From: Paenibacillus sp. J23TS9
Lineage (GTDB): Bacteria; Bacillota; Bacilli; Paenibacillales; Paenibacillaceae
Length of the DNA stretch: 64,000 nucleotides
Direction of reading: 5' to 3'
Assembly: GCF_018403225.1 (NCBI RefSeq)
Contig: NZ_BOSG01000001.1
Span: 868,001-932,000 of the forward strand
Shown: piece after piece, positions 34,144 through 42,423 of the stretch
How the letters are laid out: each line of letters opens with the position of its first letter
How positions within the stretch are numbered: position 1 is the first letter of the stretch
Made by a program: the position numbers and the translations under genes
Notes under the pieces: generated by a model
Databases searched by the model: none
Seen by the model: the letters and a program-made list of their open reading frames with translations, nothing else
What the model was told of the DNA's origin: nothing

Positions 34144-34737
34144 TTATTTTGCCAGAAGATTAATGTGATCCAGGTTCGTGCTGCTGTTAAAGATAAACTC
34201 CAGTTTGTAATCTCCACGGATATACGTAAGCTTCGTTTGCGTTGTTTTGCCGTTTTTGAATGTTGTCGTGGAACTCGGAGCAAACCAGTTCTGCTTCACC
34301 ATTTTCATGGTAATGCCGCCGATATTAGTTTGGCGTTCCACATTGGTACCGAAGTAGCGGATCTCGCGGACCTTGTTCAGTTTGTACGAGAAGGCATAGC
34401 CGGGATTCCCCATATTCGCACTGTACAGATCGAAAGCATCGGAATTTTTTCCAGGTGCGGTAGGTTCGCCGATTTTTTTTATGACGTTCTGTTTTGTGCT
34501 TTGCCCGATCGTAAGGCCGCTCACCGCTCCGGGGAACTGTCCTTTCAAAGCGGGTTTATAAAAGCTGTTCAGCGTTTGGATTGCCTGCTGGGATGCATAG
34601 CTGCTAGTGCTGGCTGTCGCCGCAGCGTCTGCCTGATGTATAGGGAATACGATATTATTGACTCCAAGTGCGCTCAGGCCAACGACGCCTGCCATAGTTA
34701 AGGTGATTACTGCTTTTTTAGCCGGTTGTTTAATCAT
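34144..34737 (-). CDS. YjgB-like secreted protein (DUF4309)
   Basis: A 197-residue exported protein of the DUF4309 family that includes B. subtilis YjgB. A Sec signal peptide covers about residues 1-37, ending near QADAAA. The DUF4309 body has GAVSGLTIGQSTKQNVIKKI, GEPTAPG, YAFSYKLNKVREIRYFGTN and a final strand pair. ATG 34737 is preceded by AAGGAGAGG; the longer frame to 34788 has no start signal. Family function is unknown; YjgB is induced by general stress in B. subtilis. It is a monocistronic gene with the bidirectional terminator at its end. Confidence 0.83.
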   Translation of the reverse strand: MIKQPAKKAVITLTMAGVVGLSALGVNNIVFPIHQADAAATASTSSYASQQAIQTLNSFYKPALKGQFPGAVSGLTIGQSTKQNVIKKIGEPTAPGKNSDAFDLYSANMGNPGYAFSYKLNKVREIRYFGTNVERQTNIGGITMKMVKQNWFAPSSTTTFKNGKTTQTKLTYIRGDYKLEFIFNSSTNLDHINLLAK

Positions 34738-34899
34738 GATTGCATCCTCTCCTTGTAACATGTATTTACCACATGTTTTCTTTATCAAACAAGTTTCTTA
34801 AGTTCATCCTCCATATTAGTAGATTCTAAATGGTAATGGGTTACGAATCCATGAAGATGAAATTTCAAGTTTGATACCAGGAGAAATCGAATAAGCTCA

Positions 34900-35718
34900 C
34901 TAGACCTTCATTACTCTTGTGCTCTTTAGTTCAGGGACCGGACAGAATCCCGGGTTCGTTGAACATAATTGTTTGGTGTATTGCGGCTGGAGCTTGGAGA
35001 GCTCTGCAAAATAGCTTCCAATGACGTGATTGGCACCAACCGATCCATTCTGGAAAGGTAGGGGCGAGGAGGTCTGGACATGAGTGTAATAGTATTTTTT
35101 TTCTCGTCTTGGAAGCTTGTATATAGATGGGGGAGTATGAGTTACGACGTCCAGTAGATTGGCAGTGCGGCAGCTGCTCCGGACATACTTTGTAAAGGCT
35201 TTTGAGAAGGCTGGATCGCCTACACGGGGAGAACCATATGTAAACAGGTTGGGTGAGACGAAGGCGGTGTTGGCCGCAATATCGATAGCACACAATGTCG
35301 CGAGTGCTGCGCCGAGGCTGTGACCTGTAATGTAAAGTGCCATACCTGGAGATAATCTGCCCAGAGCCGAGAAGATTTGGCTGCGGGCGGAAGAATAAAT
35401 GTCAGTAAAACCGCGGTGTGTAAGACAGCCTTCTTTAATATATTTGAAATTCTTTTGCGAGGCGATAGCGTCGGATATCCAATTGGATGTTGAACTGGTT
35501 CCCCGAAAAGCAATGATAATTTCCTGGGGAGATGCCAGGATGAACCCGAAGCGTTCCCATACGCGGGTAATGGATTTCGCTTCTATGGTATCCATGACCG
35601 AATAATTCAGTGGGACAACGAAAGAACCGTCCGTATTTGTAAATTGTGCATAGGTCTGCCCGCAGACAGCCGCCAGAAAGATAGCCCTTTGCTGTTGATC
35701 ATCATTCGTACCCACCTG
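34900..35718 (-). CDS. Class 3 lipase family protein
   Basis: A 272-residue alpha/beta-hydrolase of the class 3 lipase family. The nucleophile elbow is YITGHSLGAALATL, the oxyanion-side motif IIAFRGTSSTSNW lies about 60 residues earlier, the catalytic Asp is probably in LLDVVTHTPPS and the His in VGANHVIGSYF. No signal peptide is visible, so it is cytoplasmic or exported in another way. ATG 35718 has AGGAGAG about ten bases upstream; ATG 35742 is the alternative. Likely acts on acylglycerols or polyesters. Confidence 0.87.
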   Translation of the reverse strand, partial: QVGTNDDQQQRAIFLAAVCGQTYAQFTNTDGSFVVPLNYSVMDTIEAKSITRVWERFGFILASPQEIIIAFRGTSSTSNWISDAIASQKNFKYIKEGCLTHRGFTDIYSSARSQIFSALGRLSPGMALYITGHSLGAALATLCAIDIAANTAFVSPNLFTYGSPRVGDPAFSKAFTKYVRSSCRTANLLDVVTHTPPSIYKLPRREKKYYYTHVQTSSPLPFQNGSVGANHVIGSYFAELSKLQPQYTKQLCSTNPGFCPVPELKSTRVMKV

Positions 35719-35924
35719 CATCCCGCCCTTTCTCTCCTGCATTATATTGATGGGAAGAAGGAGAGGTGCCTATTTGTGCGAGATGTATATGAAATACATT
35801 CATATCTTATATTTTTTACATATTATCCATATGGATAGACGCATGTTAGCATACAAGATACAGAGAAAAGGGGGGAAGTGGTTCAGGTTCGTATGAATTG
35901 TTTTGACTGCAGAGGAGATAACAG

Positions 35925-37130
35925 ATGCTATCCAAATCAGCGTTTCCCTTACTATTATTGAACATGTTTCTTGCTATGCTCGGCACGGGTCTTGTCATTC
36001 CGATATTGCCGGATCTTCTAAAAGAGTTTGGAGCAGGCGGTCAAGCAGCGGGATATCTGGTATCCTGCTTCGGTCTGACACAGTTTCTATTTTCACCGAT
36101 TGCAGGCAATTTGTCCGATAAATACGGCCGTAAACCGATGATTGTCGTTGGACTGATGCTGTTCGCGCTCTCCAACTTATTGGCGGCGTTTGCTGGTGAT
36201 CTGTCTTTATTATTCGTATCGCGCTTAATTGGCGGAATAGGCTCAGCAGCCTTGGTTCCATCCATTATGGCGTATGTAGCGGATATCACGACCGATGATC
36301 AGCGCAGCAAGGCCATGTCGTGGTTGGGTGCGTCGATGTCATCAGGTTTCATTATTGGGCCGGGCGTCGGCGGGTTACTTGCTGAGTTTGGCATCAAGGG
36401 GCCATTCTACGCATCCGCATGCATTGGACTATTGGCCATGGGCTGCAGCCTCAAAATGCTGCCGGAATCGTTGTCGCCGGAAATACGATTAATGCGTCAG
36501 CAATCGATAGAGAGACGGGAGAGTGTCTTTCGTGAGCTTGCGCTTTCGGTGAAGTCCCGTTATTTTATATTATTGCTCATTGTTTTTGCTTCAACGTTTG
36601 GTCTTACACATTTTGAGGCGATTTTTCCGCTGTTCGTTGTGCAGGGCTACGGATTCACTACACGTGATATCGCCATACTGATAACAGTCTGTTCTTTGAT
36701 CGGTACGTTTAACCAAGTTGTATTAACCAACCGGATAACGCAGCGGTTCGGGGAAAAGCGAATTATCAGCGCCATGCTTCTGCTATCCGCGGTATCCCTC
36801 GTATTCTTGCTATTCTCGGGCAATTTCTATTATGTCATGTTCGTAACGATGCTCTTCTTTACATTCAATAATATTTTACGTCCGACAATCAATACCATGC
36901 TGTCCAAGGAGGCAGGTGAGGAACAGGGCTTCGTGGCTGGAATGAACAATGCCTACATGAGTCTCGGAAATATTTTTGGACCTGCAATGGCGGGGATTCT
37001 ATTCGATATCCATATTGACTTACCGTATTTGTTTGGAGCGTTCGTGCTGCTCGTCAGCAGCTTCGTATCGGGGAGACGGATCGGAAGGAAGGGACGCAAT
37101 ATTTCCATGAAAATGGATCAATCAGCCTGA
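35925..37130 (+). CDS. MFS efflux transporter (TetA/multidrug type)
   Basis: A 401-residue, 12-segment major facilitator transporter of the drug:H+ antiporter-1 type. Motif A between segments 2 and 3 is GNLSDKYGRKPM, and motif C in segment 5 is GFIIGPGVGGLLAEFG, the marker of exporters. Segment 1 shows LGTGLVIPILPDLL as in TetA and NorA proteins. ATG 35925 has GAGGAGA upstream. The gene is divergent from the lipase and precedes the ankyrin lipoprotein by 100 bases. Substrate unknown. Confidence 0.87.
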   Translation: MLSKSAFPLLLLNMFLAMLGTGLVIPILPDLLKEFGAGGQAAGYLVSCFGLTQFLFSPIAGNLSDKYGRKPMIVVGLMLFALSNLLAAFAGDLSLLFVSRLIGGIGSAALVPSIMAYVADITTDDQRSKAMSWLGASMSSGFIIGPGVGGLLAEFGIKGPFYASACIGLLAMGCSLKMLPESLSPEIRLMRQQSIERRESVFRELALSVKSRYFILLLIVFASTFGLTHFEAIFPLFVVQGYGFTTRDIAILITVCSLIGTFNQVVLTNRITQRFGEKRIISAMLLLSAVSLVFLLFSGNFYYVMFVTMLFFTFNNILRPTINTMLSKEAGEEQGFVAGMNNAYMSLGNIFGPAMAGILFDIHIDLPYLFGAFVLLVSSFVSGRRIGRKGRNISMKMDQSA

Positions 37131-37235
37131 AGATTTATAATGCCAATTGGTTTTGAAAAAACGAATGATTTTAATGTTTTTCATATGTTACGCACATGTT
37201 AGCATGTCGTTAAGAAGGGCAAAGGAGTCATGCGT

Positions 37236-37943
37236 ATGGTTCGTCTCTTTATCATGTTATGCATTGTTTTTCTTACCTCATGTCAAGTGGTACCCGAATC
37301 TCTGCAGAGTTCGGCGAAAGAAACGCAATCCAAGGAAAAGAGGGTGGAAACGCTGAATCAACCATTCATTTTATCAGCGGGAAAAGGAGACACGTCAAAC
37401 GTTCTGAAACTGCTTCAAGACGGAGCGGACATTAATGCGGTGGATGAACGCGGAAGAACTGCCGTCATGGCAGCGACGTATAACAATAAGGTGGATACGG
37501 TAAAAGCACTGATCCAAAAGGGTGCAGACCTTAATATTCGCGATCACAACTTGAATAATGTGCTTTTGTATGCCGGAGCGGAAGGTTTTCTTGAAATCGT
37601 AAAACTCGCGATCGGTGCCGGTGCAAATACCAAACTTACGAACCGGTTTGGAGGCACAGCCCTGATCCCTGCTTCTGAACGTGGACATGTCGAAATTGTT
37701 GAAGAACTGCTTACCCATTCGGATATAGACATTGACCACATTAATAATTTGCATTGGACGGCATTACTTGAAGCGGTCATTCTAGGAAACGGCGGAGAGA
37801 AGCATCAAAAAATCGTGCGGCTGCTGGTTGATCACGATGCCGATGTACATATTGCTGACGGTGACGGCATCACTCCTTTGCATCATGCTAAAAAACGTGG
37901 ATATCGTGAAATTGAACATATTTTACAACTGTCGGGTGCGTAA
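37236..37943 (+). CDS. Ankyrin-repeat lipoprotein
   Basis: A 235-residue lipoprotein. The lipobox is FLTSC at about residues 13-17, followed by a short linker and about five ankyrin repeats: NVLKLLQDGADINAVD, TVKALIQKGADLNIRD, IVKLAIGAGANTKLTN, IVEELLTHSDIDIDHI and IVRLLVDHDADVHIAD. ATG 37236 is eight bases after AAAGGAG; ATG 37230 is too close to the site. It should be anchored on the outer face of the membrane and mediate protein binding. A strong terminator follows. Confidence 0.87.
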   Translation: MVRLFIMLCIVFLTSCQVVPESLQSSAKETQSKEKRVETLNQPFILSAGKGDTSNVLKLLQDGADINAVDERGRTAVMAATYNNKVDTVKALIQKGADLNIRDHNLNNVLLYAGAEGFLEIVKLAIGAGANTKLTNRFGGTALIPASERGHVEIVEELLTHSDIDIDHINNLHWTALLEAVILGNGGEKHQKIVRLLVDHDADVHIADGDGITPLHHAKKRGYREIEHILQLSGA

Positions 37944-37990
37944 AAGCGGCAGTTCATCAGTAACGGGTCACGAAAGATTTCACGAAATGG

Positions 37991-38024
37991 AAAGAGCGAG
38001 CGGAGAGGTCCGTTCGCTCTTTTC
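37991..38024. terminator. Bidirectional terminator
   Basis: Stem AAAGAGCGAGCGGA/TCCGTTCGCTCTTT with GAGG loop (one G-T pair), between the ankyrin gene and the convergent CynX-like gene. Confidence 0.88.
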
Positions 38025-38054
38025 TTCATATTACGGCTAATATTTCCACCCGAA

Positions 38055-39260
38055 TCAACCAGATATCTTTTCGCCGGATGGAATAGGCTTGATTTTTCGG
38101 TTTCCGATTTTAAACTGAATCCCCATCATGATGACCACCACGCCCGTTAATCCAAGAAGCGCAGGCGGAAAACTGCCTGTATTATCATGTATTAAGCCTA
38201 CGCAAAGCGGACCCAGGGAAGCAAATATATAGCCGCCGGATTGCGTCATTGCAGATAATGCACTTGCTTCTTCCATATTCGCTGACTCATCAATAGGCAG
38301 CATTAAGGCCATGGGGAATAATCCTCCAGCGCCGATCCCCAGAAAAATGCAGGTGAGCCAAGGCGTCACGGGCAACTGAAGCAGAACCAGACCGACCAGC
38401 TCCATCATGGAGCAGCCGATCAGCCAGACTACCCGGTGCTGAAAACGGCTGACGAGGATAGGGAGCAGAAAGCTGACCGGTATTTGTACGAGTGTGAATA
38501 AGGTCAAAATCATGCCTGCCGTATGTTTGTCGTAACCCATTTCCTCTACGATCGGTGGCAGCCAAGCGGTGAGTGAGTAAAACATGAAAGCCATCAGACC
38601 GAAAAAGCAGGTCAGCAGCCAAGCTCGTTTATTGTTTAACGGCAGCTTTAATCCTTTGTTCTCTGCTAAGGATGAAACGCTGGCTGCGGCAGGATCTGCT
38701 GTATTTGCAGTTTTCCGGACAGGTCTCCACCAAAAGCAAAGGGCAATGACGGCCAGGGCCGACCATGATGCGACTGAAGCCTGCCAGGAATGGTTCAGCG
38801 TATTTTGCAAAGGCACGGAAAAGGCGGATCCGAGGGCAGCACCTATGACAAGCGCCATGGAATATACACCGACGATAGCCGAAGGGTTGGAAAAATTCTT
38901 CTTGATGAATCCGGACAACAGCGGTCCAATAACGGCAATACCCACACCGGCAAGAAAAGCGGTTGCCAGCATCAGCCATGCAGAGTTAACGACATATCTT
39001 GCGGCTGTGGCGGCGCCAATCAGCAGTAGACAATAAGTAATGGTACGTTCAAGACTCCAGCGGTTGCTTAATTTGACCGCCGCTGGTGCAAAGAACCCCA
39101 TACACAAGACGGGCAGGGAGGTCAACAAACTGGCCGCGGATCCGTTCATGCCTAATGTATCTTGTATCGTCCCCAGCAAGGGAGAGACAGAAGTGATCAC
39201 GGGACGCAAATTGAGTGAAGCAAGGAACAGGGCCATAATAAGAAAAATAAAACGTGACAA
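38055..39260 (-). CDS. CynX/NimT-family MFS transporter
   Basis: A 401-residue major facilitator protein of the cyanate-transporter-like (CynX/NimT/YycB) family. The first segment carries the family phrase ASLNLRPVITSVSPLL; 12 hydrophobic segments follow. The start codon is TTG at 39260 with a weak AAAGATGG site; the first ATG (codon 9) would cut into the first segment. It is divergent from a LysR regulator, the same arrangement as cynR and cyn genes, although no cyanase or carbonic anhydrase gene is present here. Substrate may be a small anion or a toxic compound such as 2-nitroimidazole. Confidence 0.83.
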   Translation of the reverse strand: MSRFIFLIMALFLASLNLRPVITSVSPLLGTIQDTLGMNGSAASLLTSLPVLCMGFFAPAAVKLSNRWSLERTITYCLLLIGAATAARYVVNSAWLMLATAFLAGVGIAVIGPLLSGFIKKNFSNPSAIVGVYSMALVIGAALGSAFSVPLQNTLNHSWQASVASWSALAVIALCFWWRPVRKTANTADPAAASVSSLAENKGLKLPLNNKRAWLLTCFFGLMAFMFYSLTAWLPPIVEEMGYDKHTAGMILTLFTLVQIPVSFLLPILVSRFQHRVVWLIGCSMMELVGLVLLQLPVTPWLTCIFLGIGAGGLFPMALMLPIDESANMEEASALSAMTQSGGYIFASLGPLCVGLIHDNTGSFPPALLGLTGVVVIMMGIQFKIGNRKIKPIPSGEKISG

Positions 39261-39392
39261 GTATTAACACCATCTTTCATATTCATCGTATCGGGTAGGT
39301 CAAATCCAGTGTATCTGAAAGAGTATTGATTGATCAATCCTATTATTTCTATTATTATCATTAGTATTACTTATGAAAAGTTGGTGAATCGT

Positions 39393-40379
39393 TTGGAAAT
39401 CCGTCAGCTTCACTATTTTATGGCGGTTTGTGAAGAGATGCATTTTACGAAAGCAGCGGAAAAAATTGGCGTATCCCAGCCTACATTAAGCCAGCAGATA
39501 CGTGCGCTGGAGGATGAGCTTCATATGCCGCTGTTTGACCGGATCGGCAAAAAAATAGCGCTCACCGAAGCGGGGATGCTGCTGTTAAATAATGCAACCA
39601 CAATTATGGATACACTGCAGAACGTCAAGGATTCGATCGCGGATCTTCGTCATCTTCATGGCGGGAAAATAAGAGTGGGTATCATGCCATCTGATTTGGA
39701 TTACCGGATTACGCAGCTGGTCATTGATTTCCATCATGAATTTCCGAAGGTGAAATTGATGGTGATCTCGTCCATAGATATTCTCCAGCAGGTGCTTGAT
39801 AGTGAGGTGGATATCGGAATCGGCGTGAATGTACGGCCGAATGACCGGCTGGTTACCATCCCTTTATGCAGAGAGGAATACGTGCTGACGGTTTCAAAGC
39901 AGCATCCATTAGCCAACCGGACGAGTATTGACCTGAAGGAATTAAAGGATCTTCCCGTCATCATGTATCCCGAAGGATATCTCGGCCGTGATTTGGTGGA
40001 AGATACGACAGCGCAGCAGGGCTTCCAGCTCCATTCCATTCTTGAAACCAGTTCGGCTACTTCGATTCTCAATCTGGTGAAAGCCAACATCGGAGCGACA
40101 GTGCAGCCCTATCTGTTAATTCGACAAATCAATGATCCGGATTTGCAAATGATTCGTATCAAAGATAATCCGCCAAGCCGCAGTATGGCGATCATCTACC
40201 GTTCTGACCGTTATCTGAGCCAAGCGGCGAAGGCTTTCATGGACAGGTGCAGGGAATACTTTCAAGACGAGGGAGGGGGGCATGCTCATCCAAACTGTCG
40301 TTATCCCATACCGCCAGAACGAAGAGGACAAGCTGCAAAACAAAGAGCTTTTCACGACATCGGCTGTAATGGATTATAA
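39393..40379 (+). CDS. LysR-family transcriptional regulator
   Basis: A 328-residue LysR regulator. The N-terminal HTH begins LEIRQLHYFMAVCEE, continues FTKAAEKIGVSQPTLSQQI, and the effector-binding domain (about 90-290) resembles CynR-type proteins. I chose TTG 39393, which places the family-standard MEIRQL at the start with GGTGA upstream; the frame is open further back. The last 35 residues are proline-, histidine- and arginine-rich and do not look like LysR. It is divergent from the CynX-like transporter and likely its regulator. Confidence 0.85.
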   Translation: MEIRQLHYFMAVCEEMHFTKAAEKIGVSQPTLSQQIRALEDELHMPLFDRIGKKIALTEAGMLLLNNATTIMDTLQNVKDSIADLRHLHGGKIRVGIMPSDLDYRITQLVIDFHHEFPKVKLMVISSIDILQQVLDSEVDIGIGVNVRPNDRLVTIPLCREEYVLTVSKQHPLANRTSIDLKELKDLPVIMYPEGYLGRDLVEDTTAQQGFQLHSILETSSATSILNLVKANIGATVQPYLLIRQINDPDLQMIRIKDNPPSRSMAIIYRSDRYLSQAAKAFMDRCREYFQDEGGGHAHPNCRYPIPPERRGQAAKQRAFHDIGCNGL

Positions 40380-40418
40380 TAGAGTTAACTACATTTTAAA
40401 GGAGAAATAGATTACATA

Positions 40419-40940
40419 ATGACACAGAAGACGAACTTTGAACAGGTTAGAGAGTTTCACCAGGCATTCAATTGTCCTGCACCAGAGATGCCAACACCGT
40501 TGTCGGATAAATTGGCTAACAATCGTGCTGCTTTTATTTTAGAGGAAGTCATTGAGCTCTTACATGCAACTGCTGGAAGCGATGAACGTTTCGAGTTGTT
40601 TTTTAACGATTTGATAGATCGTGCAAAAGAAACTTATGTAAAGCAATCTCAAAAACCCTATCCGCAAGATAAACTTACCGGGCAAGTGGATTCATTTACC
40701 GATATTAAGTATTTTGCTAATGGTGGCTTTGTGGAAATGGGGATTGAGCCCGATCCCATCTTTTCAATAGTTCATGAAGCAAATATGGGGAAGATTTTCC
40801 CGGATGGCAAACCACATTACAATGAAGTAGGGAAGGTTATCAAACCGGAACATTGGGAGAAGGACCATGCTCCTGAGCCCAAAATTGCGAGGGAAATCAA
40901 TCGGCAGATTGAATTAGGCGCTAAGCGATTCGAAAAATAG
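40419..40940 (+). CDS. MazG-like phosphoribosyl-ATP pyrophosphohydrolase-fold protein
   Basis: A 173-residue all-alpha NTP pyrophosphohydrolase-like protein. The metal-binding helix pattern is FILEEVIELLHA with E-E-x-x-E spacing, and a second acidic site is VDSFTDIKYF. The C-terminal half has FSIVHEANMGKIFPDGKP and KVIKPEHWEKDHAPEP, typical of this subgroup, which is sometimes listed as HAD Cof-like. The likely substrates are nucleoside triphosphates or their modified forms (house-cleaning). ATG 40419 follows AAAGGAG. It is separated from the LysR gene by 39 bases, with no terminator, so co-transcription is possible. Confidence 0.8.
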   Translation: MTQKTNFEQVREFHQAFNCPAPEMPTPLSDKLANNRAAFILEEVIELLHATAGSDERFELFFNDLIDRAKETYVKQSQKPYPQDKLTGQVDSFTDIKYFANGGFVEMGIEPDPIFSIVHEANMGKIFPDGKPHYNEVGKVIKPEHWEKDHAPEPKIAREINRQIELGAKRFEK

Positions 40941-40952
40941 ATGGAATGAACC

Positions 40953-40981
40953 AAAAAAACTCCGGGGAATAATCCCCGGAG
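40953..40981 (-). terminator. Terminator for the minus-strand MFS gene
   Basis: Perfect 9-bp stem CTCCGGGGA/TCCCCGGAG; a run of seven T follows on the minus strand only. Confidence 0.85.
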
Positions 40982-41085
40982 CAGTGAATCAAGAACATAT
41001 GTATTTGTACGATATCGGGAAGAGGATGCCGCCGGCTATTCAGATCAACATCATGTTGATGTATAGTGTGGCGGCTTGCTTTTCG

Positions 41086-42282
41086 TTATTGGAGCAGTTG
41101 AGACGGCTTCGAGGAACGGCGTTCACGAAACAGAACAATACAAATGATCATAAGGGAAATGAGCACCAGTGACATCGGAATGACGAATATGGATGGATCA
41201 TACCCTTCGATGAATAGTGGCAGTACGTATCCGATCAATGATGCCGTTAATGAAATGAATACGTACAAACTCGAACCGAATCCGGTTCGGCCTACAAACA
41301 TACGCTGAACATACCCCATAGCCACTCCATATAAGATGGAAACGAAGAAAGAATAAACCGGCTGAATGAGGAAAAATACGATCAGAGGCGAATGCAAAGC
41401 GTAAACCGAATAAGTAATAAGCGCACAGATCCCGCCGAGCAATATAATTTTTCTGCTGCCGTATTTCGCCGCCCAATAACCGGCAATCGTCATGAACAAC
41501 AGCTCGAATACGGCCTGCGTACTCCAAATATATGACACGTATTCCGGTTTGCCGAATAACGATTTGACAACAAGCGGCAGATACAATCCGCGAAGGGCAT
41601 CTGCGCTTGCAAGCAGCAGCAGCGCGATCAGCATGACAAAGGAAAAAGGTTCACCCGCTCCCGGACTGGACTGATTCTTCTCTTCCGTGTGTTCCCGATA
41701 AGTTAGCAGCATAATAACAAGCAGCGCATAACCTGCAAAATTGCCCCATAATACCCCTTGAAACGTTGCAATCAAATATAAATTCGCTCCAGCTAGCAAA
41801 CCGCAAAAAAATCCGACGCTGTACCCGGCTCGCAGCCAAATTTGCGCCATTTCCACAATATCACCGGCTAGTCTGGAAAAATGATTCCGAGACAAAGCGA
41901 ATAACTGTCCCATAATGAGTCCGGACGGCGCACTCACAATACACATCCCGATCAGAGCCTGAATATATCCTTCAGCACGCATGTATACCAACAAACCGAT
42001 GAGGCATAACGAAGCTGCTGTAATGGCGAGCTTTTTCCTGCTGCGCAGCTTATCGCTTAACAGTCCAACGGTAATCGTCGTTCCCATATTGAGCAGCAGC
42101 GATACAACGAAGATCGACACGACTTCGCCCTTGGACAGTCCAATGCTCTCGCTCAGATAAATGGCATTCATCGGAGCCAATATTCCCATGCCCATTCCAT
42201 AGCAAATTAACGTAAACAGCATCCTGGCAGCGCCCTCGACCTGCAAAAAACGTCTCATATCCGTAGCCATGCGCATCTTCAT
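41086..42282 (-). CDS. MFS transporter (sugar-efflux SET-like)
   Basis: A 398-residue, 12-segment major facilitator protein resembling sugar-efflux transporters (SetA/SetB). The motif A loop is GLLSDKLRSRKK. There is a charged, cytoplasmic segment break around residue 195 (EHTEEKNQSS). The start was placed at ATG 42282 after GGAGATGGAGCAGG; an in-frame ATG at 42315 lacks a site. It lies downstream of the sigma-54 activator gene on the same strand with a 140-base gap and no -24/-12 promoter. Substrate unknown. Confidence 0.8.
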   Translation of the reverse strand: MKMRMATDMRRFLQVEGAARMLFTLICYGMGMGILAPMNAIYLSESIGLSKGEVVSIFVVSLLLNMGTTITVGLLSDKLRSRKKLAITAASLCLIGLLVYMRAEGYIQALIGMCIVSAPSGLIMGQLFALSRNHFSRLAGDIVEMAQIWLRAGYSVGFFCGLLAGANLYLIATFQGVLWGNFAGYALLVIMLLTYREHTEEKNQSSPGAGEPFSFVMLIALLLLASADALRGLYLPLVVKSLFGKPEYVSYIWSTQAVFELLFMTIAGYWAAKYGSRKIILLGGICALITYSVYALHSPLIVFFLIQPVYSFFVSILYGVAMGYVQRMFVGRTGFGSSLYVFISLTASLIGYVLPLFIEGYDPSIFVIPMSLVLISLMIICIVLFRERRSSKPSQLLQ

Positions 42283-42423
42283 CCTGCTCCATCTCCTAAG
42301 GTCTTTCCATTTCATCGGTTATCACGTAAGTACAAGCCGTACCATTGGTGAGCTTCACCATAGTGTTTAAAATTTTAGATTTTCGAATTTTGGTGTCTAA
42401 TAATATGAACATTCGTTTCGTGG

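Noticed and set aside
41041..41060. Palindrome ATCAACATCATGTTGAT
   Set aside because: Lies downstream of two convergent genes with no promoter next to it; no T tract, so no function can be supported.
42407..42421. GAACATTCGTTT resembling a LexA box
   Set aside because: One half-site is wrong, and it lies at the 3' end of the sigma-54 activator gene, not before a damage-related gene.
42283..42423. Possible sigma-54 promoter before the MFS gene (TGGTACGGCTTG)
   Set aside because: The GG-to-GC type spacing is wrong and no TTGC element is present.
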